27,206 nt of DNA from contig USDD01000029.1 of assembly GCA_900553265.1 (NCBI GenBank), positions 1-27,206 on the forward strand, written 5' to 3'. A model generated the notes under the pieces. That model did not search any database, was not told the DNA's origin, and saw nothing but the letters and a program-made list of their open reading frames with translations. Shown in pieces: positions 13,824 to 22,577 of the stretch. How positions within the stretch are numbered: the first letter of the stretch is position 1; each line of letters opens with the position of its first letter. A program made the translations under genes and the position numbers. The stretch is from an uncultured Eubacteriales bacterium. Its GTDB lineage: Bacteria; Bacillota; Clostridia; Christensenellales; Aristaeellaceae.

Positions 13824-16166
13824 TTATTCCACGCGGAACGCGCCGGTCTCGGAGTCGATCACGCGGCCGTCGGGCAGCGTGATGCGGGCGGGCACGCCCG
13901 CGGGCCACTTTGCCTCCATGGAGAAGCGGCCGTCCTTCATCGTCCAGCGAACGGAGACCATGCCCATGGGCGTGGGCACCTCGCCGGCGGCCTGACCGAG
14001 ATACAGACCCATGGGGCGGACGCCGATGCGCGCGTAGCCGGGCAGGTCGGGATACACGCCGAGGATGCGATGGGGATACTCGAACAGCAGCTGCGCGCCC
14101 CAGGCGTGGCAGTCGCTGCGGGCCTGCGGGCCGGGCACCTCGGGAATGGTGGTGAGGTTCTCGCCGAGCAGCACCTTCCAGAGCTCCCACTGCTTCTCGG
14201 TCTCCTCGTACAGGCCGACCTTCTCCAGCGCGCGGAACAGGGCGAACTGGAGCGGATAGGTGCACTGCACCAGCGTTTTGTCGCTGAGCGCGCGGCGCAT
14301 GAGCGCGGTCGCCTCGTCGCCGGAGATCAGGCCGCAGAGCACGGCGTAGGCCTGAGCATGCTGGGAGTACTCCCGCGTGGTCGGGCCCTCGCGATAGAGC
14401 TGCTTTTCCTCGTCCCAGCAAAGGCGCTGCACGCTGCTGAGCACAGAGGCGCGCTGAGCGCGGTAGTAGTCCGCCAGCTGGGCGTGGCCGATGCTCTCCA
14501 GCAGATCGGCGGCCAGACCGGTGAAATAGGCGTAGACGAGGTTTTCACAGGCGGAAACGCCCTCGTTGACCGCCGCGGTGGGCGTGCCGGCGTGGCCCGA
14601 GCCCCACTGCTCCGGCCAGTCGAAGAACTCCCAGTAGCCCAGCCGCTCGGCCATGCCCGACGCGCCCACCTTGCGATGGTACCATTCGAGAATGCTCTCC
14701 ATGGTGGTGCGATAGCGCCGGGTGAGGCGGTCGCTGCCCGTCTGGCGCTGGTAGTCGGACAGCATGCCGATCCAGTGCAGCGCGAAGACGGGGATGACCT
14801 GCGGAGCCGTGCAGGGATAGCGGGACTGGAGCAGGCCCTCGGGCAGCAGCGAGGAATGGAAGAAATAGATGACGTTCTCGGCCATGCGCGTGTCGGCGCT
14901 CAGGGCGTAGGTGAACAGCATCTGAAGCCGGGTGTCCAGAATGTACTGGAGCTGCTCGTAGTAGGGGCAGTCCTCGTGAGTCTCGTGCATGCACAGCTCC
15001 AGCGTGCGCACGGAGATGTCCCACAGCGCCTTCACCCACTGCTGCTCCGGCTCGATCTTCGCGCGCACCTGAAGAGGATAGCGCGTGGTGCGGAAGGTCG
15101 GCGGCGCGACGGTGAGCGCCTCGCCGGCGGTTTTGATCACGATGCGGACGAAGCGGAAGGTGCGGAACCAGAAGGGCTGATAGGTGAAGCCCCGACCGTC
15201 CAGCGTCAGGCGATCCGCAAGGCCGAGAAAGTCGAAGCGCTCGCAGTCGTCCCGGCGGCCCTTGACGGGCATGGGATACGCGCCCTCACGATTTTCGCTG
15301 CTGTAGGCCTCGGCGTAGTGGATTTCCACCTTCGCGCCCTTGCCTCCGCGGAAGGCGATGGAGAAATAGGCGGTCTGAAGCGCCTGCGCGTCCAGATCCA
15401 CGCTGAAGCGGCCGTGGGCGGGCAGCGTCTGCCCGGCGCGAAGGTCGATTTTCTCGCAGCCCGGCACGACGGCGGCGGTGATTTTTTCGAAATGCTCCGG
15501 CGCGTCCAGACGCATGGCCGGCAGCGTGCGCTCGTAGAGCATGAAGGGCGCCAGCTCCGTGGAGATGCCCGCGCGGTAGATCCAGCGGCTGACCGCCGGC
15601 TCGAAGCCCTCGAGACTGTCGTCGGTGCAGTGGGCGGAGGCGAGGGCGGCATTGACGTTCTCCATGCCGCCCATGATGAAGCCCGGCTCGAACTCGTCGT
15701 AGTCCACGGACGCGTCGTTCATCACGAACCATTCGGCATAGCCGGTGGACAGATCGACGCTCTGATTCTCGGTCACCGCCAGCAGGCAGGGGCCCGAGGC
15801 CGTGCCCGTCACGCCGTAGGGGCCGATGTTGCTCACGCCGCGGTTGTAGAGATAGGCCTCCGCCGGGGGATAGGACGTGACCTTCAGCGCCAGCACGTTC
15901 TGCCCGTCGCGCAGGAGGGGGCCGATCTCCACGGAATCGACGAAGGAGGCGTTCTTGTCGCCCTTCTGCGGGCCGTTGAACGCCATTTCGCCGTTGACAT
16001 ACAGGCAGTAGCGGGAGGCAGCGAACAGGCCCAGCCGGAGGGACTGGCCCTTCTTCGCCGAAAACAGCGTCTTGAACCACGCCGTCTCCACGGGCAGATA
16101 GTCCTTCAGCAGGCGGCTCTTCGCGCCGATCATGAAGGCGTTTCGGGTAAAGGGATAAAGTTTCAT
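13824..16166 (-). CDS. GH78 alpha-L-rhamnosidase family protein
   Basis: A 780-residue glycoside hydrolase without a signal peptide, so cytoplasmic. The first ~370 residues are beta-rich accessory domains (a carbohydrate-binding-like part around YCLYVNGEMAFNG). The (alpha/alpha)6 barrel follows, with DCPYYEQLQYILD (D399, E404, D411), which matches the acidic motif of GH78. TTIPE (E676) is the likely C-terminal catalytic-base position, followed by RSDCHAWGAQ. A small C-terminal beta domain closes the protein. GH78 enzymes release terminal L-rhamnose with inversion. The ATG at 16166 has GGAG 11 bases upstream. It is the last gene of the lacI-SBP-permease-permease unit, 63 bases after the permease stop, so it probably acts on the imported oligosaccharide. 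Confidence 0.9.
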   Translation of the reverse strand: MKLYPFTRNAFMIGAKSRLLKDYLPVETAWFKTLFSAKKGQSLRLGLFAASRYCLYVNGEMAFNGPQKGDKNASFVDSVEIGPLLRDGQNVLALKVTSYPPAEAYLYNRGVSNIGPYGVTGTASGPCLLAVTENQSVDLSTGYAEWFVMNDASVDYDEFEPGFIMGGMENVNAALASAHCTDDSLEGFEPAVSRWIYRAGISTELAPFMLYERTLPAMRLDAPEHFEKITAAVVPGCEKIDLRAGQTLPAHGRFSVDLDAQALQTAYFSIAFRGGKGAKVEIHYAEAYSSENREGAYPMPVKGRRDDCERFDFLGLADRLTLDGRGFTYQPFWFRTFRFVRIVIKTAGEALTVAPPTFRTTRYPLQVRAKIEPEQQWVKALWDISVRTLELCMHETHEDCPYYEQLQYILDTRLQMLFTYALSADTRMAENVIYFFHSSLLPEGLLQSRYPCTAPQVIPVFALHWIGMLSDYQRQTGSDRLTRRYRTTMESILEWYHRKVGASGMAERLGYWEFFDWPEQWGSGHAGTPTAAVNEGVSACENLVYAYFTGLAADLLESIGHAQLADYYRAQRASVLSSVQRLCWDEEKQLYREGPTTREYSQHAQAYAVLCGLISGDEATALMRRALSDKTLVQCTYPLQFALFRALEKVGLYEETEKQWELWKVLLGENLTTIPEVPGPQARSDCHAWGAQLLFEYPHRILGVYPDLPGYARIGVRPMGLYLGQAAGEVPTPMGMVSVRWTMKDGRFSMEAKWPAGVPARITLPDGRVIDSETGAFRVE

Positions 16167-16229
16167 GGGCGGTATTCTCCATTTCTAAAAATGTTTTTTA
16201 CGAATAAGAAAGCGAAACTTGCTTAGTCG

Positions 16230-17072
16230 TCACATTTTGATGGCGCCCGAGGTCATGCCTTCGATGAACTGCTTGCTGGCGCAGAAGAAGGCGATCAGCA
16301 GCGGAAGCGAGACGATGACATAGGCGGCCATGACCGGGCCGTAGTTGCGGTAGTTGGTGCTGGCGTTGGCGTCGGAGAAGGGCTTGAGAGCTACGGCGAT
16401 GGTGTATTCGCTCTGTTTCATCAGCGCGATGTTCGGCCAGATAATGTCGTTCCAGAAGAACAGGATGCATAGAATGGCCAGCGTGGCCAGCATCGGCCGA
16501 ATCAACGGCATGACGATGCGCACAAACACATTTTCCATGCCTGCGCCATCGATTTTCGCAGCTTCAAAGATCTCGTGGGGAAGTCCCTTGACGAACGCCG
16601 TCAGCAGGAACACGCCGAATGGCAGTTCCGCACGGATGCCGGGCAGGATGATGGCCCATTTTGTGTTCAGAATGCCCAGCTTGCTGGACAGCAGGAACAT
16701 GGGAACCAGCGTCAGAATGCCGGGAATCATCATCAGCGCCAGCACGAGAATGTAGAGAATGTCCTTCCCCGGAAAGCGAAACGCGCCGAACACATACGCG
16801 CCCATGGCCGAAAGCACCAGAATGATGGCGGTGCTGGTCACGGTGGTAATCAGCGAGTTCAGAATGCCGTGCTTGACATTGAGCCATGCCACCGTATAGT
16901 TTTCCCAATGCAGCGGAAACGACAGCAGGAACGGCTCATAGGTGTTCTGCTCCATGTTCTTGAAGGACTTAAAGACCATGATGATGAGCGGACAGAAGGT
17001 GAAGAACAGCAGTAGCAGAATGACAAAATGCTTGGTGAACTCCAAAAGACGCCGTCGGAACAGATATTTCAC
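16230..17072 (-). CDS. Sugar ABC transporter permease, MalG/LplC type
   Basis: A 280-residue inner-membrane protein. GTG at 17072 (then KYLFRRRLLEF) is preferred because GGAGGG lies 8 bases upstream, whereas the upstream in-frame ATG overlaps the previous gene. It has about six hydrophobic segments and the EAA loop EIFEAAKIDGAGMENVF-x-RIVMPLIRP, which docks the ATPase. It pairs with the permease encoded 13 bases upstream and the binding protein before that. No ATP-binding subunit is encoded in the window, so a shared MsmX/UgpC-like ATPase is expected. Confidence 0.93.
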   Translation of the reverse strand: MKYLFRRRLLEFTKHFVILLLLFFTFCPLIIMVFKSFKNMEQNTYEPFLLSFPLHWENYTVAWLNVKHGILNSLITTVTSTAIILVLSAMGAYVFGAFRFPGKDILYILVLALMMIPGILTLVPMFLLSSKLGILNTKWAIILPGIRAELPFGVFLLTAFVKGLPHEIFEAAKIDGAGMENVFVRIVMPLIRPMLATLAILCILFFWNDIIWPNIALMKQSEYTIAVALKPFSDANASTNYRNYGPVMAAYVIVSLPLLIAFFCASKQFIEGMTSGAIKM

Positions 17073-17085
17073 AGTCGCTTCCCTC

Positions 17086-17970
17086 CTACTTTGCAATGTC
17101 GGTGTTGATGAACCGGTTATTGACAATGGTCAGCACGAGGATGATCAGGAACATTGCCAGGCCGATGGCGGAGGCGTAGCTGAAGTTGGAGAATTCGAAT
17201 GCACGCTTGTACATCCACAGGCCGGGAACCATGGTGGAATAGCGCGGCCCGCCGTCGGTGGTCATCAGCTGCAAACCGAAGGCCTGCATGCCGTTGATGA
17301 TTCCCATGATGAGCATCAGCTTCAGCTGTCCCAACAGGAGCGGAAGATCGATCTTGAAAAAACGTACCCGGAAGGTTGCGCCGTCGAGCTTGCAGCTCTC
17401 CAGAACGCTCTCCGGGATGCCCTGAAGGCCGGCCAGATAGATCAGGAAATTGGTTCCGGCAATCCACGGGAAGCCAATGAGAACCAGAGAGATCAGCGCT
17501 GTGGACGTGCCGTTGAGCCACGCCTGCTCCGGCAGCCCCAGCATGTTCATCAGCGCGTTGGCCAGACCGTAGGTGGATTCAAAGATCATGTACTGCCACA
17601 TGAGATAAACCACCAGACCGGGAATCATCATGGGGATGATGAACAGAAAGCGGTAAGCGCCGGATGCGCGCTTGCTGCGCAGATTGTACAGCAGCTCCGC
17701 CATCAGCAGCGCGGGAATGTTGCCGGTGATCAGACCGGCGACGAGCAGCTTGAGCATCACGCCGACGGACTTGATGAGCTTTCGGTCGGAGGCCATGTCA
17801 ATGAAGTTTTGCAGACCGACGAACGCGCCCGACTGGTTGTCGGTAAAGGCCAGCTTGAACGCGTCCACGGCGGGAAGATATCCAAAGATAATCAGCGGAA
17901 TGAATACGGGAACCAGAAACGCATAGAGCTTCCAGTGCTTTTTCAGAACGGTCGGCACGGGCGCACACAT
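17086..17970 (-). CDS. Sugar ABC transporter permease, MalF/LplB type
   Basis: A 294-residue inner-membrane protein beginning MCAPVPTVLKKHWKLYAF at 17970. Only AGAGAGG directly abuts this ATG, so the ribosome binding site is poor. The longer in-frame ORF starts inside a hairpin and is unlikely. There are about six transmembrane segments, and the EAA-type loop ESCKLDGATFRVRFFKIDLP is near residue 205. It forms the heterodimeric channel with the next permease. It is second after the solute-binding protein gene, from which a strong hairpin (17989-18019) separates it; that may lower its expression. Confidence 0.93.
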   Translation of the reverse strand: MCAPVPTVLKKHWKLYAFLVPVFIPLIIFGYLPAVDAFKLAFTDNQSGAFVGLQNFIDMASDRKLIKSVGVMLKLLVAGLITGNIPALLMAELLYNLRSKRASGAYRFLFIIPMMIPGLVVYLMWQYMIFESTYGLANALMNMLGLPEQAWLNGTSTALISLVLIGFPWIAGTNFLIYLAGLQGIPESVLESCKLDGATFRVRFFKIDLPLLLGQLKLMLIMGIINGMQAFGLQLMTTDGGPRYSTMVPGLWMYKRAFEFSNFSYASAIGLAMFLIILVLTIVNNRFINTDIAK

Positions 17971-17988
17971 CCTCTCTTGACATTCGTT

Positions 17989-18019
17989 GCGCCGCCTCCG
18001 CTTCCCGCAGAGGCGGCGC
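17989..18019 (-). promoter_or_regulatory. Intercistronic hairpin between SBP and permease genes
   Basis: GCGCCGCCTC and GAGGCGGCGC form a perfect 10-bp stem with an 11-base loop in the 85-base gap. There is no T-tract. Such hairpins commonly stabilise the upstream binding-protein mRNA or attenuate the downstream permeases (malE-malF type). Confidence 0.6.
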
Positions 18020-18055
18020 CGTTCAATCAATCGTTATTTTGGATTGGACGCTGAA

Positions 18056-19495
18056 TTACCACTTGGACTCGTCCCAGCCGGAGGTCGCTTCCGCGCGATC
18101 GATGGCTTCCTCGATTTCGTACTGATATTCCTCGGTGTATTCCTCGGCGGAGATTTCGCCCAGGATATAGCCGGGATAGAGGTCGTCCTCGTAAGCGGAG
18201 ATGAGCTCGTTGTCAAAAGCCGCGTAGACCGCGCAGGCATGCCAGTCGAGGAAGCCGTTCTTCATGTCCTCGTTGGCCTTTTCCACCAGGGGCTTGAACA
18301 GATCGACGGGCTCGGCGTTGATGTTGGACGGAGTGGTGGTGGAGAAGGGGTTGATCATGCGGGCGTTCTGGTCCTTAGCGGTCAGATACATCAGGAAGTC
18401 GATGCAGTCCTCGACGGTGCCGTTGTTCACAGCGGTCTTGGTGACCTGCCAGGTGGTGGAGAAGCCGGCGCTGCCGCGGATAACCGCCTTGTCGGCCAGT
18501 TCGCTGGTTTCCTTGGTCACGATGGGATAGGTGCCGGTGGCCACCTCGAAGGTGTGAACGGTGTCGTTCATGATGTTGCGCATATGCACGCCGACGCCCT
18601 CGATGATGGCGACCTCGCCGTTGAGGAACATCGTGGTCGCATCCGCGTTCTGCCAGTTGTCCGGATAATACTTGGTCTTTTCCTTAATGACGCGCAGCCA
18701 CTCCTGATAGCCCTCGTCCTCGATGGACAGCAGGCCCTTCTTGAAGGCGCGGGCGAACTCCTCGGAATCCAGAACGCCGTCGGTGCGCAGCACGTCCAGC
18801 TCCTCGACCTTATAGGCGAGCATCTGGCCTTCCAGCACGATGTCATACCAGTGATAGGGCGTCATGTAGGGGATGGTGCCGGAGGCTTCCAGCTTTTCCA
18901 GGCAGTCCATGAACTCGGCGTAGGTCTCGGGCAGCGTCTCGATGCCGGCGGCCTTCAGCAGATCCATGTTATAGATCAGACCCACGGGGATGGCGTCCAG
19001 CGGGACGAAATAATAATTGTTGTTGGAGGAACGGGTGACCTCCAGCCACATGGGATTCCACATGTCGGCCCAGCGAGTGTTGCCCTCCTCGTAGGGATTG
19101 GGCTGCTCAAAGTAATCGTTCAGCGGAACGAACCAGTCGGTGCCGATGTCCGTGTTCTTGTAAACGCCCATGTTCTGGTAGATGATGTCCGGCGCTTCGT
19201 TGGCGGTCATCAGCGCGACGACGGCTTCACGGGACGTGGACTTGGATTCAGGCAGCAGCTGAACTTCGACTTCAGACTGCATGGCGTTGTATTCGTTGAC
19301 GAGCACTTCCAGTTCGTTGTAGGGATAGGGGTTTGCGTCGCTCTTCTCCATGGTCTTGGTGGAGTTGAAGTTGTTCTGGTCGCCGCCGCCATCGACGACG
19401 ATGGTGCGCTTCGCGCCTTCGGCGCCCGCCACTGCCAGCGAGCAGAGCGCCAGCATGACGACCAGCATCAGGGACAGAATCTTCGTTGCTTTCAT
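18056..19495 (-). CDS. Extracellular sugar-binding protein of ABC transporter (family 1 SBP)
   Basis: A 479-residue binding protein starting MKATKILSLMLVVMLALCSL with AAGGAGGG 8 bases upstream. The N-terminus is a Sec signal peptide ending near AVAGAEG. The LALC at 15-18 is a poor lipobox because Leu precedes Cys, so signal peptidase I cleavage and a released or otherwise retained protein are also possible. The mature part has APDIIYQNMG, a Trp/Tyr-rich ligand region and PFSTTTPSN, typical of oligosaccharide-binding proteins. It is the first gene after lacI (19-base gap) and precedes two permease genes. The ligand is probably an oligosaccharide; its identity is unknown. Confidence 0.92.
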   Translation of the reverse strand: MKATKILSLMLVVMLALCSLAVAGAEGAKRTIVVDGGGDQNNFNSTKTMEKSDANPYPYNELEVLVNEYNAMQSEVEVQLLPESKSTSREAVVALMTANEAPDIIYQNMGVYKNTDIGTDWFVPLNDYFEQPNPYEEGNTRWADMWNPMWLEVTRSSNNNYYFVPLDAIPVGLIYNMDLLKAAGIETLPETYAEFMDCLEKLEASGTIPYMTPYHWYDIVLEGQMLAYKVEELDVLRTDGVLDSEEFARAFKKGLLSIEDEGYQEWLRVIKEKTKYYPDNWQNADATTMFLNGEVAIIEGVGVHMRNIMNDTVHTFEVATGTYPIVTKETSELADKAVIRGSAGFSTTWQVTKTAVNNGTVEDCIDFLMYLTAKDQNARMINPFSTTTPSNINAEPVDLFKPLVEKANEDMKNGFLDWHACAVYAAFDNELISAYEDDLYPGYILGEISAEEYTEEYQYEIEEAIDRAEATSGWDESKW

Positions 19496-19514
19496 GGGTC
19501 GACCCTCCTTTTAT

Positions 19515-20597
19515 TTATATGGGATCGCGCTCGGCCGGGAAATCCCGCTCCGGCTCGTCCATATTCATCCTTTTCACGGTGCCGCCCGGCTGAAACTCGG
19601 GCGAGACTTTGATTTCGCGCCCGGCCTGCCCAGGCGTTTTCAGAAGATTTAAAAGGGTTTGGGCACAGACCCGTCCAACCTCCAGCGGACGGATGGAAAC
19701 GGTGGTCAGCAGTGGGGAGGTGCAGTGGGAATAGACGTTGCCGTCGTTGCCGATGACCGACACGTCCTCGGGCACGCGAAGACCGCGTTCGTTCAGCGCC
19801 TGCATCAGAGCCACCGCGTAGGCGTCGTTGTCGCAGCAGACGGCTGTGGGAAGCTCATCCGTTCGGTCGAGCCAGCTCAGGGCGCTTTGCCGCGCAGCGA
19901 GAATTCCGTCAAAGTCGCAGTCGAACAGCCAGCGATCGGGCAAAGTCAGATTCGCCTCCGCCATGGCCTGGGCAAAGCCCTCGTCGCGCGTTGGCCACGG
20001 CGTATGAAAGCAAAAGCGGCCAATGCGGCGATGTCCCATCTGAATCAGGTGGCGCGCCGCCATGTACATGGCCAGACGGTAGTCCGGCGAGATGCGAATT
20101 TCCTCGCCGTGCAGCATTTCGGAGTTGCAGATCACCGCATAGGGCTTTTGGCTTTGCCGCAGCATCTCGATGCTCAGCGCCCTCGCTTCCGCCCGGTCCA
20201 TGGGCACGTCGTCCTGTCCGTCGAATTGCAGCGAGGCGAGAATCAGTCCGTCGACCTGCTTGGACAGCAGCGTCTGAATGGCGTTCAGCCAGGTGCGCGG
20301 CGTTTCCGCGCTGGTTAGAATGATGTCCATTCCGTTGCGGCTCAGCGTTTCGGAGATGCTCGCGACATACTGCGCATAGATCGGATTTTCCAGATGGCAG
20401 ACCGGAATGCCCACCGTTCCCGTGCGATTCAGCACCAGGGAACGGGCAATCGTGTTCGGACGATAATTCAGCGCCTGAGCGCATTCCATGACCCGAAGCC
20501 GCTTCTCCTCAGAAACGTAGCCTTTTCCGCTGAGCACGCGGGAAACGGTCATGACCGAAACGCCGGCTAATTCGGCAACGTCTTTAAGATTTGCCAC
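19515..20597 (-). CDS. LacI family transcriptional regulator
   Basis: A 360-residue repressor starting at GTG 20597 (then ANLKDVAELAGVSVMTVSRV). Residues 3-50 are the LacI helix-turn-helix and hinge, ending in RPNTIARSL. Residues 60-340 form the periplasmic-binding-protein-like effector domain, with VSVIGNDG and PLLTTVSI near the C-terminus. The SD is weak (AGAGG, about 11 bases away). It is the first gene of the sugar operon. A promoter and an operator-like palindrome lie at its start, so autoregulation and control of the transporter/GH78 genes are likely. The effector is probably a sugar or sugar phosphate from the imported substrate. Confidence 0.94.
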   Translation of the reverse strand: MANLKDVAELAGVSVMTVSRVLSGKGYVSEEKRLRVMECAQALNYRPNTIARSLVLNRTGTVGIPVCHLENPIYAQYVASISETLSRNGMDIILTSAETPRTWLNAIQTLLSKQVDGLILASLQFDGQDDVPMDRAEARALSIEMLRQSQKPYAVICNSEMLHGEEIRISPDYRLAMYMAARHLIQMGHRRIGRFCFHTPWPTRDEGFAQAMAEANLTLPDRWLFDCDFDGILAARQSALSWLDRTDELPTAVCCDNDAYAVALMQALNERGLRVPEDVSVIGNDGNVYSHCTSPLLTTVSIRPLEVGRVCAQTLLNLLKTPGQAGREIKVSPEFQPGGTVKRMNMDEPERDFPAERDPI

Positions 20598-20621
20598 AAA
20601 GATATAACCTCTGCTTCAATG

Positions 20622-20635
20622 TGTTAACGTTATCA
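20622..20635. promoter_or_regulatory. LacI-family operator / cre-like site at the lacI start
   Basis: On the minus strand TGATAACGTTAACA matches the LacI/CcpA consensus TGNNARCGNWWWCA at every defined base. It begins about 10 bases downstream of the -10 box, so binding would block early transcription. Confidence 0.75.
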
Positions 20636-20644
20636 TTTGTATAG

Positions 20645-20673
20645 ATTATACACCATACGTCTCCGAAAGTCAA
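20645..20673 (-). promoter_or_regulatory. Sigma-A type promoter for the lacI-transporter-GH78 operon
   Basis: On the minus strand TTGACT (20668-20673), a 17-base spacer and TATAAT (20645-20650). The operator-like site follows directly. Confidence 0.88.
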
Positions 20674-20727
20674 TAATAAAGTTGAGAAAATATTATGCGT
20701 TGAAGAAAATGGCCAGACCACCCCAAT

Positions 20728-20763
20728 AAAAAGGAGGCGCGTCGGCTTCGGCGCGCCCCTTTC
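20728..20763 (-). terminator. Rho-independent terminator of the GH4 gene
   Basis: On the minus strand AAAGGGGCGCG pairs with CGCGCCTCCTTT (one weak pair) and is followed by TTTTTATT, about 10 bases after the stop. Confidence 0.85.
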
Positions 20764-20773
20764 GGACGTAATG

Positions 20774-22096
20774 TTACTTCTTGAACTGGGTCAGGAACGG
20801 CTCGTTGATGGCGAACATCTCGTCCACCATGGAGCGGATCTCGCGCAGCGAGCAGACGGCGGCGGTCAGCGGGTCGTAGCAGATGGCCTGATAGACCAGC
20901 TCGCGGTCGCCGGTGAGGCTGGCCTGCACGGCCATTTCCTCGATCTGGGCGCTGGTTCCGCTGAGGATGGCGAGCTGGGGCGGCATCTTGCCCACGTGGA
21001 TGGGCTCCAGACCGCGGCGGCTGGCCAGCACGGGCACCTCGACGCAGCAGCCCTCGGGCAGATTGTCGATCAGGCCGAAGTTGCGCACGTTGCCGTTGAA
21101 CTTGAACATCTCGCCGTCGCCGAAGATGGCGTTGAAGATGGACGCGGCGTACTCGTGGCCGCGGTTGAGATCCACCGGCTCCTTGAACCACTTGTCGATC
21201 TCGTCGCGCCAGGTGTGCTCGCGGTTGCGGTATTCGTGGAGAATGTAGGCGTACTCGCCGGGGTTCCAGCCGGTGCCGGGCTTGCAGTACTTCTCGATCA
21301 GGTCGGGGCGCTTGCGGAACCAGGCGTTGTACTCGCTGTTGTGGCCGGAGGACTCGGTGACGTAGTAGCCCAGGGCGAGGAACATCTCGTTGCGGACGAT
21401 CTCCTCGTTGTAGATCTCGGGGCGCTCGGTGACGGCCTTGCGGATGAGGGGATAGGCGTCCTTGCCGTTGACGAGGAACTCGGTGTAGAAGGCCTGATGG
21501 TTGATGCCGGCGCAGGTGTAGGTGACCTCCTCGTCCTTCGCGCCGATCCATTTGGCCAGCATGGACGCGGTGCCCTGCACGCTGTGGCACAGGCCGCTGG
21601 TGGTCAGATGGGGATACACGCCCTGCACCGTGCGGCACAGCATGGCCATGGGGTTGGTGTAGTTCAGATACACCGCGCCGGGGCAGTAACGGTCGATGTC
21701 GGCGGCGATGTCCAGGATGGGGTTAATGGTGCGCAGATAGCGGAAGATGCCGCTGGGGCCGCGGGTGTCGCCCACGTTGGTGTCCACGCCGTACTTCTTG
21801 GGGATGAGGATGTCGTGCTGCCACACGTCGCAGCCGCCCTGAAGAATGGTGGTCACCACGCCGTCCGCGCCTTTGAGCGCTTCCACGCGGTCGGTGGTGG
21901 CGGTGATGCGGGCGGGATAGTGTCCCTCCTCGGCGATGCGTTTGCAGGCGCGGTAGATCGCGTCCAGGCGCTCGGGATCCACGTCCATCAGCGAGATGTC
22001 CGCGTCGGCCAGCGCCGGGAAGGAAAGCAGGTCGCGCACCAGCGAACGGGTGAAGCCGAAACTGCCGGCTCCGATAAAGGCGATTTTACGGGGCAT
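20774..22096 (-). CDS. Glycoside hydrolase family 4 (alpha-galactosidase / alpha-galacturonidase-like)
   Basis: A 440-residue enzyme starting MPRKIAFIGAGSFGFTRSL, with AAGGAGGT 6 bases upstream. GAGSFGF at residues 9-15 is the NAD+-binding motif. GLCHSVQG (C170, H171) and GINHQAFY (H200) supply the Mn2+ ligands used by GH4. GH4 enzymes cleave glycosides by NAD-linked oxidation at C3, elimination and re-addition. CHSVQG places this in the MelA/LplD-type branch (alpha-galactosidase or alpha-galacturonidase) more than the 6-phospho-glycosidase branch. It is cytoplasmic and has its own promoter and terminator. Context with GH78 enzymes suggests trimming of an imported plant oligosaccharide. Confidence 0.92.
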   Translation of the reverse strand: MPRKIAFIGAGSFGFTRSLVRDLLSFPALADADISLMDVDPERLDAIYRACKRIAEEGHYPARITATTDRVEALKGADGVVTTILQGGCDVWQHDILIPKKYGVDTNVGDTRGPSGIFRYLRTINPILDIAADIDRYCPGAVYLNYTNPMAMLCRTVQGVYPHLTTSGLCHSVQGTASMLAKWIGAKDEEVTYTCAGINHQAFYTEFLVNGKDAYPLIRKAVTERPEIYNEEIVRNEMFLALGYYVTESSGHNSEYNAWFRKRPDLIEKYCKPGTGWNPGEYAYILHEYRNREHTWRDEIDKWFKEPVDLNRGHEYAASIFNAIFGDGEMFKFNGNVRNFGLIDNLPEGCCVEVPVLASRRGLEPIHVGKMPPQLAILSGTSAQIEEMAVQASLTGDRELVYQAICYDPLTAAVCSLREIRSMVDEMFAINEPFLTQFKK

Positions 22097-22132
22097 GAGA
22101 GTACCTCCTTGCGTATTTATGATGATGAGACC

Positions 22133-22161
22133 ATTGTATTCGATTTTTTCGTCGAAGTCAA
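22133..22161 (-). promoter_or_regulatory. Sigma-A type promoter for the GH4 gene
   Basis: On the minus strand TTGACT (22156-22161), a 17-base spacer and TACAAT (22133-22138), about 40 bases upstream of the start codon. Confidence 0.82.
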
Positions 22162-22394
22162 TGCGTATGGATGAGGAAAATGTTGCATGAAGGCTGGAAA
22201 ATGATGAATCCTCCAATGACGCTCGTTTGAAATGCGGATGGGGGCAATGCTGCGGAGAAAAAAGCTGCACAAATGAAGAAAAGCCTTGAAAGCCTGCTGA
22301 CGAAATTCTGAAAGACACGGATCACAGGAACAGGTGATTATGAATGAAGTCTATGATACGGAAATGCAGCAGGAAATCAATTTTCTGTACTTAG

Positions 22395-22408
22395 TGTAAA
22401 CGCTATAT
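22395..22408 (+). promoter_or_regulatory. cre-like site upstream of the second GH78-like gene
   Basis: TGTAAACGCTATAT matches the first half of the CcpA/LacI consensus (TGNNARCG) and its A/T-rich spacer but lacks the final CA. It sits just upstream of the -35 box at 22414. Confidence 0.4.
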
Positions 22409-22413
22409 GGTAT

Positions 22414-22442
22414 TTGCAATTCCGCTTCATCTGTGCTAAACT
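22414..22442 (+). promoter_or_regulatory. Probable sigma-A type promoter for the second GH78-like gene
   Basis: TTGCAA (22414-22419), a 17-base spacer and TAAACT (22437-22442). This leaves a leader of about 130 bases before the start codon. Confidence 0.6.
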
Positions 22443-22577
22443 TGTCTTGAACTACGGCGCATCTCTGTGCGATTGCAGGAGCGCCGGTTTTCTCAAACGT
22501 TGGTCGCTTTTAAATTGCCCCAAGATACTTTTTGCGTCAAAGAAATCTGAACTCCGCATGGAAAGGAAGATAATCCC

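Larger units (their letters stand above)
22162..22577. other. Divergent intergenic region between GH4 and the second GH78-like gene
   Basis: This 416-base gap is lower in G+C than its neighbours. It holds the cre-like site and the plus-strand promoter listed separately. A 19-codon ORF at 22340-22399 has AGGTGATT just before its ATG, but it lies upstream of the promoter and I do not call it a gene. I see nothing else in it. Confidence 0.6.

Noticed and set aside
22340..22399. 19-codon ORF MNEVYDTEMQQEINFLYLV with an SD-like AGGTGATT
   Set aside because: It ends upstream of the only promoter seen on that strand, has no family, and is too short to support without transcript data.
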